NCBI RefSeq assembly: GCF_003837865.1
Contig: NZ_RQIS01000006.1
Location: forward strand, 1-63,550
DNA length: 63,550 bases
DNA from: Paraburkholderia dinghuensis
GTDB lineage: Bacteria > Pseudomonadota > Gammaproteobacteria > Burkholderiales > Burkholderiaceae
Direction of reading: 5' to 3'
Shown here: one piece after another, positions 35,179 through 44,695 of the stretch
Layout: each line of letters opens with the position of its first letter
How positions within the stretch are numbered: position 1 is the first letter of the stretch
Notes under the pieces: generated by a model
The model's input: the letters and a program-made list of their open reading frames with translations, nothing else
What the model was told of the DNA's origin: nothing
Database searches by the model: none
Translations under genes and position numbers: made by a program

Positions 35179-36171
35179 TCAGCGAATCACTCTTTCCCGC
35201 CCATACAGCATCATCATCACGATGATCACGAGCCCGAAAACGACCTGGCGGAAGACATCGGCTGGCAGTTTGATGCCGATTTGCACGAAATAGTCCTGCG
35301 GCTGCAGTACGGAAAGAATCGACTGCAAAAGCGTGATCAGGATGACGCCCGCAATGGTGCCGAGGTAGGTGCCGCGGCCGCCGAGCACATTCGTGCCGCC
35401 GAGCACGATTGCGGCAATCGTCGGCAGCAGGTACGGGTCGCCCATCGCCTGGTATGAGCGGTTCGCCCAACCGGCCAGCAGCACACCGCCGGCCGCAGCG
35501 CAGGCGCCGGACAGTGCGAAGGCGATCAGGATGACGCGTCGGGTGTCGACGCCGGAGAGAAACACCGCCCGTTCGCGATTGCCGATTGCGTAGATTTGCC
35601 GACCGAGACGGGTGCGCGTCAGCATGTAGACCGCGACCACCCCGACGGCGATCCACACGAGCAGCGGGTTGGGGACGCCCGGGATCAACTGGCCGCCAGC
35701 GACGGCGATCATGAGGCCGGTGGCCCGATCCTGTGGTGCAAAGCCGCCGGTGTGATAGACCATGAGGCCCTGGGCGACGGCATTCATGCCGAGCGTGAAT
35801 ATCATCGATGGCGCGCGCAGCCAGGCAACGCCCAGGCCGTTCACCAAACCAATCAGGAATCCGCAGAAAATACCGAACGGAATGGCAAGCGGTACGCCGA
35901 GGCCGGGCCCAAGGATCCCCGACGCTCCGGTGGCCATCATGCCGCCCATGGCGATTGTCCAGGGAATCGACAGGTCGATTTGCCCCATCAGGATCACGAT
36001 CATTTCCCCCGTCGCGATCGTGCCGAGGAAAGAGGCGACCTGAAGCTGCTGAACGAGGTATCCGATCGACAGGAAGCCCGGCTTGGCGGCTGCGCCCAGA
36101 AAGAGCAGCAGCACGATGCACGCGAAGGCGGTTAGTGTCGCGGTGTCGATCTTGGGCAGGGAGCGAAGCAT
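35179..36171 (-). CDS. Ribose-type ABC importer, second permease
   Basis: A 330-residue inner-membrane permease of the BPD_transp_2 (RbsC) family with about ten helices. It shows A-S-F-L-G-T-I-A-T-G-E-M-I-V-I-L-M-G-Q-I-D-L-S near the start and the family's A-I-V-L-G-G-T-N-V-L-G-G-R-G-T coupling segment. It starts five bases after the stop of the first permease and is the last gene of the operon. Together the two permeases should form a heterodimeric channel. Confidence 0.87.
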   Translation of the reverse strand: MLRSLPKIDTATLTAFACIVLLLFLGAAAKPGFLSIGYLVQQLQVASFLGTIATGEMIVILMGQIDLSIPWTIAMGGMMATGASGILGPGLGVPLAIPFGIFCGFLIGLVNGLGVAWLRAPSMIFTLGMNAVAQGLMVYHTGGFAPQDRATGLMIAVAGGQLIPGVPNPLLVWIAVGVVAVYMLTRTRLGRQIYAIGNRERAVFLSGVDTRRVILIAFALSGACAAAGGVLLAGWANRSYQAMGDPYLLPTIAAIVLGGTNVLGGRGTYLGTIAGVILITLLQSILSVLQPQDYFVQIGIKLPADVFRQVVFGLVIIVMMMLYGRERVIR

Positions 36172-36176
36172 GTGGC

Positions 36177-37193
36177 CTACCGATAGAGGTCCAGCTTGTT
36201 GCGCACGCGCAAGAGGCGCAGCGAGCCGAGGCTGACGGCAAACAGCAGCACGACGCCGACGAACAGCGGTTGCAGTACCGGGTTGATATTGAAGACGATG
36301 AGCAGATCGCCTACCGTGCGCATCACGAACGCTCCCAAGACGGAGCCGACCGCGCCGCCGGAGCCGCCAAAGAGCGAAGTGCCGCCGATCACGAGCGCGG
36401 CGATCGAGTTCAGTGTGTAGTCGCCGCCGAGCGCGGCGCGTGCCTCACCGGAATAGGTAATGCAGGTCAGCAGGAGTCCGCCCAACGCCGCGAAGAGCCC
36501 AGCGAGCGTGTAGGCCCAAAGCTTCGCCCGCGCGATTGGGACGCCCGACATGTACGCCGCCTGCTCCGACGAACCCACTGCATACGCAGCCCGCCCGAGC
36601 GAGGAATGCCGGTAGGGCATCCAGACGAAGACGATCGCCGCCAGGATCAACAGCACGGACGAGGGCACGCCCCAGGTCGAGCGCGTCATCAAGTCGGCGA
36701 AGTCGCCGTTGATATCGCCACCGGGTTGTGGCCGCAAGGCGAGGGCGATGCCGAAATAGATCGCGCTGGTCGCGAGCGTGGCGATCAGCGGTTGCAGCCG
36801 GCCATAGACGACGATCAGTCCGTTCACCAGCCCGCAGCCGAGACCTGCCGCGAGTACGCCCACGATTCCCAGCGCGGTTGTGCCCGCACCGCCGACGACG
36901 ATCGTCGACGCGAGGCAATTGGTCAGCATGAAAGTCATGCCGACGGAAAGATCGAGGCCGCCGGTCAGCACGGGCAGCGTCTGGGCCATGGCGACAAGGG
37001 CCAGCAGCGCACCCTTGTTCGCAGCCGTGTTGATGACATCGGAGTTTAGCCCCATCGGCTGCGCCGCCCCGTAGACGCCGAACATCACGGCAAAGATGGC
37101 GGCGGCGGCAAGCGCCCCGCGTTGCGCGGCAATCCAGTAGCGCCAGTCAGCATCGTGCCGGCTGCCTTTCATCAGGCTCTCGTTCGCGCTCAT
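36177..37193 (-). CDS. Ribose-type ABC importer, first permease
   Basis: A 338-residue RbsC-family permease. Key segments are T-L-P-V-L-T-G-G-L-D-L-S-V-G-M-T in the third helix and A-L-V-I-G-G-T-S-L-F-G-G-S-G-G as the ATPase-coupling loop. It lies 18 bp after the ATPase gene. Having two different permeases, rather than one homodimeric RbsC, resembles the galactofuranose-type (YtfT/YjfF) arrangement. Confidence 0.87.
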   Translation of the reverse strand: MSANESLMKGSRHDADWRYWIAAQRGALAAAAIFAVMFGVYGAAQPMGLNSDVINTAANKGALLALVAMAQTLPVLTGGLDLSVGMTFMLTNCLASTIVVGGAGTTALGIVGVLAAGLGCGLVNGLIVVYGRLQPLIATLATSAIYFGIALALRPQPGGDINGDFADLMTRSTWGVPSSVLLILAAIVFVWMPYRHSSLGRAAYAVGSSEQAAYMSGVPIARAKLWAYTLAGLFAALGGLLLTCITYSGEARAALGGDYTLNSIAALVIGGTSLFGGSGGAVGSVLGAFVMRTVGDLLIVFNINPVLQPLFVGVVLLFAVSLGSLRLLRVRNKLDLYR

Positions 37194-37211
37194 CCGGCTA
37201 CCTCAGGAAGG

Positions 37212-38747
37212 TTAATGGAGCGAGTTCGCGGCCGACGTCAAGTTCAGCGCCGCACCGATGAGGTTGTGCTCGGTCAGATCGGTACCCTGCAGCACCCGCG
37301 TGATGGTGCCGTCGTAGAAGACGGCGACGCGGTTGCAGCAGCCGATCAGCTCGTCGTAATCGGTCGAGTAGAACAGTATCGCCGTCCCTTGCTCCGCGAG
37401 CCGCCGCAGCAACTGATAGATTTCCTGCTTCGTGCCGACGTCGATCCCTCTGGTCGGATCGTTAAGGAGTACGATGCGAGGCTTCGTCATCAGCCATTTG
37501 CCGATCACCACCTTCTGCTGATTGCCGCCGGAAAGCGCGGCCACGGGGCCATCGAGCCCGTCCGACTTGATCGCAAGCTGTCGTACTACCGCGTCGATCA
37601 ATTGGGCTTCGGCTTTGTGGTCGATCCGGCCAAAATGACTCACTGCATCGAGCGCCGCGAAGCTAAGGTTTTCGCGCACCGTCATCGGCAGCATCAAACC
37701 TTCGTTCTTTCGATCCTCCGGAATCAGGGCGAGCCCGAACTCGGGCGACTTTGCGCGACGCGGGCTCGCGATTTTCACCGGCTTGCCGTCCAGTTCGATT
37801 TCGCCACCGACTCCGATCAGCACGCCGAAGAGCGCCAGCAGAAACTGCCGCTGGCCCTGGCCGTCAAGTCCGCCGAGTCCGACCACTTCGCCCGCCTGCA
37901 CGTCGAGTGAAACGTCCTTTAGCTCCGAGGTCCATGAGAGACCGCGGACCGCAAGGGCGGGTTTTCCGTCACGCTTCGTCGGGCCAAGCGGCGGAAAGGC
38001 GCTTGAATATTCGCGGCCGATCATCATCTCGACGATCGCATCGTCGGACCGGGTTCCGGCGGCAAAAGTCTCGACGTAGCGGCCGTTGCGGAAAACGGTG
38101 CATTCGTCGGCAAGCTCGGCGATCTCATGCATCCGGTGGGAAATGTAGATGATTGCCAGCCCTTCTGTTCTCAGGCGCTTCAGGAGCGTGAAGACCTTGC
38201 CCACGTCGGCCGCAGTCAGGGCGGAGGTTGCCTCGTCGAGGATCAGGACCCTGGGTCGCCGCGCGAGCGCCTTGGCGATTTCGACCATCTGCTGGCGCGA
38301 TAGAGGCAGGCTGCCGAGCGGGGCTGCGGGATGAATGTCCTCTCCGCCGATCAGGGCCAGCATGGCTTCCGCTCGCCGTCGCTCGGCAGCCCGGTCGATC
38401 ATTCCGAACCGGCGCGGCCGGTCGGCGATGCAGATGTTGTCCGCGACGGTGAGATCGGGCAGCAGCGAAAGCTCCTGGAAAATGCAGGATATCCCCGCAT
38501 CCGCTGCCGCTTTGGGAGTGGCGAAGCTGACCTCTGCGCCGCCGAGATAGATGCGGCCGCGGTCGGGTTGCACCACGCCGGACAGGATCTTGATGAAGGT
38601 GGACTTGCCAGCCCCGTTTTCGCCGAGAAGCGCGTGGATCGAGCCTGCACGGCAAGCGAATTGCACGTCCTCCAGCGCCCGAACGCCGCCATAGTGCCTG
38701 GTAATACCCTCTACGCGCAGCAGCGATCCCGGCGATCCCTCGGCCAT
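37212..38747 (-). CDS. Ribose-type ABC importer, double ATPase subunit
   Basis: A 511-residue protein with two fused nucleotide-binding domains. The first has Walker A G-E-N-G-A-G-K-S-T, an L-P-L-S-R-Q-Q signature variant, and Walker B L-I-L-D-E-A-T-S-A-L. In the second the Walker A is degenerate (G-L-D-G-Q-G-Q-R-Q), while L-S-G-G-N-Q-Q-K and a Walker B ending L-N-D-P-T-R-G are present. This asymmetry is normal for RbsA/XylG/MglA proteins. It lies between the binding protein and the permeases. Confidence 0.88.
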   Translation of the reverse strand: MAEGSPGSLLRVEGITRHYGGVRALEDVQFACRAGSIHALLGENGAGKSTFIKILSGVVQPDRGRIYLGGAEVSFATPKAAADAGISCIFQELSLLPDLTVADNICIADRPRRFGMIDRAAERRRAEAMLALIGGEDIHPAAPLGSLPLSRQQMVEIAKALARRPRVLILDEATSALTAADVGKVFTLLKRLRTEGLAIIYISHRMHEIAELADECTVFRNGRYVETFAAGTRSDDAIVEMMIGREYSSAFPPLGPTKRDGKPALAVRGLSWTSELKDVSLDVQAGEVVGLGGLDGQGQRQFLLALFGVLIGVGGEIELDGKPVKIASPRRAKSPEFGLALIPEDRKNEGLMLPMTVRENLSFAALDAVSHFGRIDHKAEAQLIDAVVRQLAIKSDGLDGPVAALSGGNQQKVVIGKWLMTKPRIVLLNDPTRGIDVGTKQEIYQLLRRLAEQGTAILFYSTDYDELIGCCNRVAVFYDGTITRVLQGTDLTEHNLIGAALNLTSAANSLH

Positions 38748-38804
38748 CTCTGTGTGCCTCCTTCCTGCCCGGCGCGGCGGCGGATCTCGCCGCCGTTCTC
38801 CAGT

Positions 38805-39935
38805 TCAGTTGTTCGTACCGGACTGGGCTGCGATTTCCTCGGCCGAGAAACCGATGTTGCAACTCGGGAAGTTATTGCCGGCGAAGAAGCTGCCCGGCAG
38901 ATTCGGGAAAACGTTCTTGCCCGGTGTAAATGGCGAAAAATCGACCGACGTGGGCAGCGCGATGGTTTGCGGAATCACGTTGCCCTGCAGCGCCGAGATA
39001 GCCGTCTTGATGGCCACCGCGCTCTGCGCCGGGCCGGTGCCGCCCGACTGGCAAGTCAGGTTGGCTTTATTGCAGAGCAGGCGATAGGCGTTTTCCGTTT
39101 CACCCGAAATCGGCGCCTTGAATTTGCCGGCATCGAGCATCGCCTGAACTGCGCCCTGCGTGCCGCCCTGGACGTAGAGGCCGTCGAACATGCCCCCCGC
39201 GGAGATGGCGTCGGCGGTTGCTTTTTGCGCGTCGCCCGGCGCCCAGTTGCCGATCACGTCGACCACTTTCACCGTACGGCCCGACTTGTTGAGCACTTGA
39301 TGAAAGCCGTCGTTGCGCGCGAGGTCCACCGGCTGGCCGGACGGGCCGCGAACGTGCAGGAAGGTGAGATCGCCCGAGGGTTTGGCTTGCTTCAGCAGGA
39401 AATTCGCCGCCATCTCGCCGAGGCCGAGTTGATTGACGTTGACCGAAATCTGCGCGGGGTCGTCGATTACGTTGTCGAACGATACGACGACCACGCCCTT
39501 TTCATTGGCCTTACGCACCACGCTTTTAAAGGCCGCGGAATTGTTGGCGTCGACAATGATCGTGTCGAAGCCCTGATCGATGAAATTGTTGGCGGCGGCA
39601 ATCTGCGCGGCAACGTCCTGCCCGACCGAGACGACCTTGAATTCCTTGACGTCCTTCTGGACCGCGGGCTGGGCCACGTAGGCTTTGGCGACGCGGATCA
39701 TCTGGACGCGCCAGTCGTTGGCGATGAATCCGTTGACCAGAGCGATCCGGTAGGGACCATGTTTTGCCGGCCACTGGAAGAATTTCGTGCTGGCCGATTC
39801 AGGTTTGAAGCAGGCGGGATCCGCGCCCGGTCCGCTTACCACCTTCGGACCCGCCGCAAGAGCCTGCGTCGACAACGCGACCGTCATCAGCATGCCAATT
39901 GCCGTGGGATACAGAGCTTTCTGCAGACTTTTCAT
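38805..39935 (-). CDS. Ribose-type ABC importer, periplasmic substrate-binding protein
   Basis: A 376-residue exported protein with signal peptide ending A-L-A-A and a Peripla_BP_4-type fold (R-I-A-L-V-N-G-F-I-A-N-D-W-R and T-I-I-V-D-A-N-N-S-A-A-F). Two C-terminal Cys (C-N-K-A-N-L-T-C) and a third farther on suggest a disulfide. It is the first gene of the four-gene operon. It is larger than RbsB (about 300 residues), so the ligand may be a glycoside or modified sugar. No regulator or catabolic enzyme is beside the operon. Confidence 0.86.
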   Translation of the reverse strand: MKSLQKALYPTAIGMLMTVALSTQALAAGPKVVSGPGADPACFKPESASTKFFQWPAKHGPYRIALVNGFIANDWRVQMIRVAKAYVAQPAVQKDVKEFKVVSVGQDVAAQIAAANNFIDQGFDTIIVDANNSAAFKSVVRKANEKGVVVVSFDNVIDDPAQISVNVNQLGLGEMAANFLLKQAKPSGDLTFLHVRGPSGQPVDLARNDGFHQVLNKSGRTVKVVDVIGNWAPGDAQKATADAISAGGMFDGLYVQGGTQGAVQAMLDAGKFKAPISGETENAYRLLCNKANLTCQSGGTGPAQSAVAIKTAISALQGNVIPQTIALPTSVDFSPFTPGKNVFPNLPGSFFAGNNFPSCNIGFSAEEIAAQSGTNN

Positions 39936-40228
39936 GTGTCTCCCCCATCGACCAGGTGCGAGCGACCTGATCCAGAAAGGCTAGGTGATGGGGAATCGGC
40001 CTGTCAAGTAATAGGGCACTACGATCCAATTAATGGGACGCGATCGTTGTCGATGTGTGCTTTCTGCATCCCGCTGCAGTGTTGCATGTCGTCGGGCTGG
40101 GCGTAGACGTGGTGCGATTGCTTGCGGTTTCGCTCGCAGGGCGTTTTCCATCTTCGTGCTCATCGTCGTTCCGTCCTTTATGACGTGAGCAGGAGTTACC
40201 GGATTATTACAAATATCGATAGCGGAGT

Positions 40229-40312
40229 GCAATCATCTGAATCTGCGACACCATTGATGCTGCACCCGCAGAAATGCTACGCGGCTACGACTCCGAATTT
40301 CGAACCATTTCT
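40229..40312 (+). repeat. Diverged third copy of the IS630-linked repeat
   Basis: This segment aligns with 32402-32487 at roughly 70 percent over about 85 bp, sharing GCGACACCAT, CTCCGA and TTTC blocks. Several differences are third-codon changes in the frame D-T-I-D-A-A-x-A-E, which suggests it was once coding. It ends just before the AT-rich cytochrome b561 gene. Confidence 0.5.
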
Positions 40313-40330
40313 CTTTGAAATTTAATACTC

Positions 40331-40855
40331 ATGCTTACTAACCGTCACATCCCGCGTTACGATCGTTTTACTCGCTACCTTCATTGGGCGGTCGCGACAG
40401 GTATTATATATGCATCCATCGTTGGCTATAGCTTGAACTATATTTCTTCGCCAGGCGTGCACAATTTTTTCTCTGTACTGAACATGTCTTTGGCGACAGT
40501 GGTTACGGTGCTGATGTGCGGCCGATTCGTCTGGCGCTTTTTCAGGCCTTCCATCAACAAGCCAGGCCAGGTGCCTGCAAAAAGAAACAGTGCGGCGAAT
40601 TTCGCGCATGAAGTATTCTACATCATTATTTTCACGGTTCTAATTAGTGGATTTTTGATGTTGAAGCACGGCTACAATTTCTTCGGGTTGTTTTACGTGC
40701 CTCGGCCGATTGCGGTTAATGACGTTAATGACTTCTTTTTCAAAATACATCGCTACAGTACCGCAACCCTTGTAATAATGCTTTTCTTGCATGTGTTGGC
40801 GGTGGTGAAGTGTCACATCATTGATCGCCATCCCATCATTTCGCGAATGATATAA
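40331..40855 (+). CDS. Cytochrome b561-family protein, AT-rich
   Basis: A 174-residue, four-helix membrane cytochrome. Likely haem ligands are the His in Y-L-H-W-A-V-A-T-G, the His in V-H-N-F-F-S-V, and two in I-H-R-Y-S-T-A-T-L-V and F-L-H-V-L-A-V-V. Length and layout match stand-alone bacterial b561, which moves electrons from quinol, sometimes to superoxide. Base composition is clearly more AT-rich than its neighbours, with many ATT, AAT and TTT codons, and no good ribosome binding site is seen. The gene was probably acquired. Confidence 0.82.
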   Translation: MLTNRHIPRYDRFTRYLHWAVATGIIYASIVGYSLNYISSPGVHNFFSVLNMSLATVVTVLMCGRFVWRFFRPSINKPGQVPAKRNSAANFAHEVFYIIIFTVLISGFLMLKHGYNFFGLFYVPRPIAVNDVNDFFFKIHRYSTATLVIMLFLHVLAVVKCHIIDRHPIISRMI

Positions 40856-41283
40856 AGAATGTCGCTCGTAGTCGTGTTGCTCCTCGGCGGTATCATGCCG
40901 CCGATAACGCAATTGCCTGTTCGTTGAACAAGACGACAACAATCAAAAACGTAAAGAGGCCTCACTCTGCCGAACGATTCGGTAAGCTCCGTCATCGACA
41001 CGCACAAGTCGATTGGCATCACGGCGCCAAGGCTCGCGCTGCTGCGCGTGCTGTAGCGCATATCGCACCGGCCGCCGCCGTTGCCGCGCGAGTTTCCGGT
41101 GTGGGAGCAGATGTTCGCGCACGCCGCGCGTTGCGCTATCCCTCGCCCGACCACGTACAGGGGCGGGCGAGGGCGAAAGCCTATGCGTTACGTAGCGGCT
41201 CTCGCTGCGCGTTGTTTGCGAATGCACTGCCTGGGTGCACTGTCATGCCGGCAAGACGGCGCGAATTGGTCCGGTTAACTTCG
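40856..41283. other. Intergenic region between cytochrome b561 and metY
   Basis: About 430 bp. A short hairpin CGGCGG-TATCATG-CCGCCG (40885-40903) lies 30 bp after the b561 gene and might end its transcript. Open frames here have atypical Arg/Ala-rich composition and are not supported. Confidence 0.4.
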
Positions 41284-42579
41284 TCAGGCGCGAGCCAGCG
41301 CCTGATCGAGGTCCGCGAGCAGATCGTCGATATGCTCGATGCCGATCGACAGGCGCACGGTTTCTTCACTCACGCCAGCCTTGCGCAATTCTTCGGGCGA
41401 AAGTTGCCGGTGCGTGGTCGAGGCGGGGTGCGTGGCGAGCGACTTCGCATCGCCGATATTGACGAGCCGGGTGAAGAGCTGCAGCGCGTCCTGGAACGCT
41501 GCGCCGGCTGCAAGGCCACCCTTGAGCCCAAAGGTAAGAAGACCGGGGCCGCGTCCCCCGAGATAGCGCTGCACGAGCGCGTGATCGGGATGGTCCGGCA
41601 GTCCTGCATAGTTCACCCATTCGACGCGCGAGTGACCTTTGAGGAACTTCGCGACCCGAAGCGCGTTATCCGTGATGCGCTCCATGCGCAGCGCCAGCGT
41701 TTCGATACCCTGCAGGATCTGGAATGCGTTGAACGGAGAAATCGCTGCGCCTGTGTTGCGCAGCGGTACGACGCGCGCGCGGCCGATATACGCAGCCGGC
41801 CCGAATGCCTCCGTGTAGACGACGCCGTGATAGCTCACGTCCGGCTCGTTGAGCCGCTTGAAGCGCCGCTTGTGCTCTGCCCAGGGGAATTTGCCCGAAT
41901 CGACGATCGCGCCGCCGAGGCTCGTGCCGTGGCCGCCCAGATACTTCGTCAGCGAGTGCACGACGATGTCCGCACCGTGCTCGAATGGGCGCAGCAGGTA
42001 AGGCGAGGGCACCGTATTGTCGACGATAAGGGGAATGCCGTGACGATGAGCGATTTCCGCGAGCCGCGCGATGTCGGTAATGTTGCCAAGGGGATTGCCG
42101 ACGGACTCCGCGAAGATCGCCTTTGTGTTGGCGTCGATGAGCGGCTCGAACGACTCGGGCTTGCGCGGGTCCGCAAAGCGCGTGGTGATGCCGGAGAGTG
42201 GCAGCGTATGCGCCAACAGATTGAACGTACCGCCGTAAAGCGCGCTGGCAGCGACGATATTGTCGCCGGCTTCCGCGATGGTCTGGATCGCATAGGTGAC
42301 CGCCGCCTGGCCCGAAGCAAGCGCGAGCGCTGCCACGCCGCCCTCGAGCGCCGCGACGCGCTGTTCGAGTACATCCTGCGTCGGGTTCATGATGCGCGTG
42401 TAGATGTTCCCCGGGACCTTGAGATCGAACAGATCGGCGCCGTGCTGAGTATCGTCGAAGGCATAGGCCACCGTCTGATAGATCGGTACCGCAACGGCGC
42501 GCGTGGTCGGGTCGGGCCGATAGCCACCGTGTACGGCGAGCGTTTCGAGTCGCCAATCAGGTTTTTTTTGTTCTGTCAT
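41284..42579 (-). CDS. metY: O-acetylhomoserine sulfhydrylase
   Basis: A 431-residue PLP enzyme of the Cys/Met metabolism family that joins sulfide to O-acetylhomoserine, giving homocysteine. It begins with the classic [10 protein letters not shown] segment, has [10 protein letters not shown], the A-L-A-S-G-Q-A-A loop, and the PLP lysine in [10 protein letters not shown]. Length and the [10 protein letters not shown] insertion separate it from cystathionine synthases. It follows the ssu operon in the same direction but after a strong terminator, so it probably has its own promoter. It could assimilate sulfur released from sulfonates. Confidence 0.9.
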   Translation of the reverse strand: MTEQKKPDWRLETLAVHGGYRPDPTTRAVAVPIYQTVAYAFDDTQHGADLFDLKVPGNIYTRIMNPTQDVLEQRVAALEGGVAALALASGQAAVTYAIQTIAEAGDNIVAASALYGGTFNLLAHTLPLSGITTRFADPRKPESFEPLIDANTKAIFAESVGNPLGNITDIARLAEIAHRHGIPLIVDNTVPSPYLLRPFEHGADIVVHSLTKYLGGHGTSLGGAIVDSGKFPWAEHKRRFKRLNEPDVSYHGVVYTEAFGPAAYIGRARVVPLRNTGAAISPFNAFQILQGIETLALRMERITDNALRVAKFLKGHSRVEWVNYAGLPDHPDHALVQRYLGGRGPGLLTFGLKGGLAAGAAFQDALQLFTRLVNIGDAKSLATHPASTTHRQLSPEELRKAGVSEETVRLSIGIEHIDDLLADLDQALARA

Positions 42580-42827
42580 GTCAACACTCCAAAAGAAAAA
42601 CGGAATTTACTGCAAATCGGAAAATGCGCTGAGGGTCCGGCTCACCAGGAGAGCGATTGGCAACAGGAAAGCGTTGGTTTCGAAAAGCGCGATGCGCAGC
42701 CGTTTGCGAAACGCAAAGTTCAGTGTGCCTTCGCTTCGTTTGTACGTGTTTGTTTTATCGGCGCGCCAAAACGTTTGCGGTTGCATAACGCGGGGCATTC
42801 GTTCTCGATTGATCGTTGTGCGCGCCA
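42580..42827. other. metY promoter region
   Basis: About 250 bp between the ssu terminator and metY. It is more AT-rich near metY; no clear operator or SAM-type riboswitch was recognised. Confidence 0.4.
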
Positions 42828-42860
42828 TTAAAACATCGGGCGACGCTGTGTCGCCCGATG
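42828..42860 (-). terminator. Intrinsic terminator of the ssu operon
   Basis: On the minus strand, an 11-base perfect stem (CATCGGGCGAC / GTCGCCCGATG, 42834-42860) with a five-base loop is followed directly by TTTTAA (42833-42828). It lies about 80 bp after the ssuA stop, before metY. Confidence 0.8.
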
Positions 42861-42936
42861 ATCTCTGATCTGGTGGCTGAATATAGCACCACGAACGCGA
42901 ATTTCTCCGCCAATTATGACGCGATGTCGATACAAC

Positions 42937-43917
42937 TCAAGGCGCGGGACGCCAGACCGCCGACGCCACGTCGATCTGCTTCGGAATCAGCTTGAGACGG
43001 AAGAACGTATCGGCAATGCGCTGCTGGCTGCTCACAACGTCGGCATCGAGCAACTTGACGCCATACGTCGAGTGACCCAGTGAGCGTTCGGCAACCTCAA
43101 CAGGCAAGCCCGTTTGCGACGCGAAAATCTGTGCCGCCTCCTTCTCATGCTGACCAATCCACAGGCTTTCGTTATTCGCTTGCGCCAGCACGAATTTCAA
43201 AGTGTCGGGGTGTGCTTGCGCGAAGCTGCGCGACGCGATGTAAAACTGGTGATTGTTCGCCACGCCACGCGCATCGGCGAGAACGCGCGCGTCGAGCTGG
43301 GCGACGGCGGCCGTTGCATACGGATCCCAGATCACCCATGCATCGACATTGCCGCTTTGGAACGCCGCGTAAGCATCGGACGGTTTCAGGTAAGAGACAT
43401 TGATGTCGTCGTAGCTCAAATGCGCCTGCGCAAGCAATTGGACCAGCAGGTAATGCACGTTCGAGCCGCGGTTGAGCACAACGCGCTTTCCCTTGAGATC
43501 GGCAAGGGTCTTGATGGGCGAGGATTTCGGCACGAGCAGTGCTTCCGCCGCCGGTGCGGGCGGTTGGACGCCTGCGTAGAGCAGATTCGCATTGGCGACC
43601 TGGGCGAACACCGGCGGTGTTTCCCCAACGGCACCTAGATCGATCGCACCGACGTTGAGCCCCTCGAGCATTTGTGGTCCGGCCGGGAATTCAATCCATT
43701 GGACCGATATGCCTTGCTGTTTCAGCGTGTTTTCGAATGTACCTTTTGCCTTTATCACCGCGAGGTCACTGCCTTTTTGCCAGCCGATCCGGATTTCGGT
43801 GGCGGCCGCGCGCGCGGATGTCTGGAAGACGGTGAACAGCAGGGCTGCCAGGACGGCAAACAGGAATGTCGCCGTATGGCGCTTCAATTGAGTGATTGTC
43901 GAAAGAGAGGTGGTCAT
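42937..43917 (-). CDS. ssuA: Aliphatic sulfonate-binding protein
   Basis: A 326-residue exported protein. The start at 43917 (M-T-T-S-L-S-T-I) opens a signal peptide ending A-R-A; the open frame continues upstream through ssuE and is not coding there. Conserved SsuA features are I-R-I-G-W-Q-K-G-S-D-L, A-I-D-L-G-A-V-G-E-T-P-P and V-D-A-W-V-I-W-D-P-Y. It delivers alkanesulfonates to the SsuBC transporter and is the last gene of the ssuDCBEA series. Confidence 0.9.
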   Translation of the reverse strand: MTTSLSTITQLKRHTATFLFAVLAALLFTVFQTSARAAATEIRIGWQKGSDLAVIKAKGTFENTLKQQGISVQWIEFPAGPQMLEGLNVGAIDLGAVGETPPVFAQVANANLLYAGVQPPAPAAEALLVPKSSPIKTLADLKGKRVVLNRGSNVHYLLVQLLAQAHLSYDDINVSYLKPSDAYAAFQSGNVDAWVIWDPYATAAVAQLDARVLADARGVANNHQFYIASRSFAQAHPDTLKFVLAQANNESLWIGQHEKEAAQIFASQTGLPVEVAERSLGHSTYGVKLLDADVVSSQQRIADTFFRLKLIPKQIDVASAVWRPAP

Positions 43918-43996
43918 CGGGGAGACTCTGGAGCAAGAGGGGCGATGCAGGTTCGTTTCGTTGCGCAGGTAACGAAACGGTCGCGGCGATGCGGGT

Positions 43997-44590
43997 TCAG
44001 GCTGCGACTCGCGCAGCGGGTTCGACACACATGCCGGTTGCCGCGGTATAGGAACGCGCGTATAGGCGTTCGACCAGTGTGCCGATTTGCTGCGAGGCGC
44101 CGTGCACGCGCGCACGCAATGGTTCGTCGAGTGTGACGTCACCGTCCGCGTTCCATACGATGTCCCGGTCAAGTGCGTACACCGAGGGGAGAACGATATC
44201 GGCTCCCAATGACTGGAGGACGGGCCTCAACGCGTAGTCCAGCGCGAGCAGGTGGGCCTCGCTGCCCCCTGTGGCGATCGGGAGGACGATTTTTCCGTCG
44301 AGACCACGTTGCGGCAGCAGATCGAGAAAAATTTTCAATAAACCGCTGTACGCGGCCTTGTATATCGGCGTGCCGACAATCACAACGCTGGCTTTGTCGA
44401 TGTTCGCGAGGGCCCGCGCGATTTCTGGTGCCGTGACATCGGCGCGGACTACGGCGTCGCCGGGAAGCGAGGAAAGCGATAGCAGTCTCGTTTCCCTACC
44501 GTCGTGTTCTAGTAGCGAGAGCAGATGCGATAGCAGTCGTTGCGTTCTTGACGTGGACGATGGGCTACCTGAAATGGCGATAATTGTCAT
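43997..44590 (-). CDS. ssuE: NADPH-dependent FMN reductase of sulfonate use
   Basis: A 197-residue flavodoxin-like reductase that supplies FMNH2 to SsuD. The N-terminus I-I-A-I-S-G-S-P-S-S-T-S-R-T-Q is the FMN phosphate loop, and G-T-P-I-Y-K-A-A-Y-S-G-L-L-K-I-F-L-D-L-L-P is the SsuE signature containing the family pi-helix insertion. It lies in the same direction between ssuB and ssuA. In E. coli it is the first gene; here it is fourth. Confidence 0.9.
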   Translation of the reverse strand: MTIIAISGSPSSTSRTQRLLSHLLSLLEHDGRETRLLSLSSLPGDAVVRADVTAPEIARALANIDKASVVIVGTPIYKAAYSGLLKIFLDLLPQRGLDGKIVLPIATGGSEAHLLALDYALRPVLQSLGADIVLPSVYALDRDIVWNADGDVTLDEPLRARVHGASQQIGTLVERLYARSYTAATGMCVEPAARVAA

Positions 44591-44695
44591 GACGTTCGGC
44601 GAATTAGATCAGTAATTCATAGTGTCGCCTTAGTGGGGACGGCTAGACAACGTAGAATTTCTGCGTTCGATATGAGCGAATCCTGAAACCGCGAC

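Noticed and set aside
36500..37049. Long plus-strand frame through the ABC permease genes
   Set aside because: Antisense shadow of well-supported permease genes.
39981..40163. 60-codon minus-strand frame upstream of the ABC binding protein
   Set aside because: There is a weak AAGGA, but the product is Arg/Pro-rich without structure and looks random; it more likely lies in the operon leader.
42580..42833. Possible SAM or other sulfur riboswitch before metY
   Set aside because: No recognisable conserved riboswitch core; the only strong hairpin is the ssu terminator.
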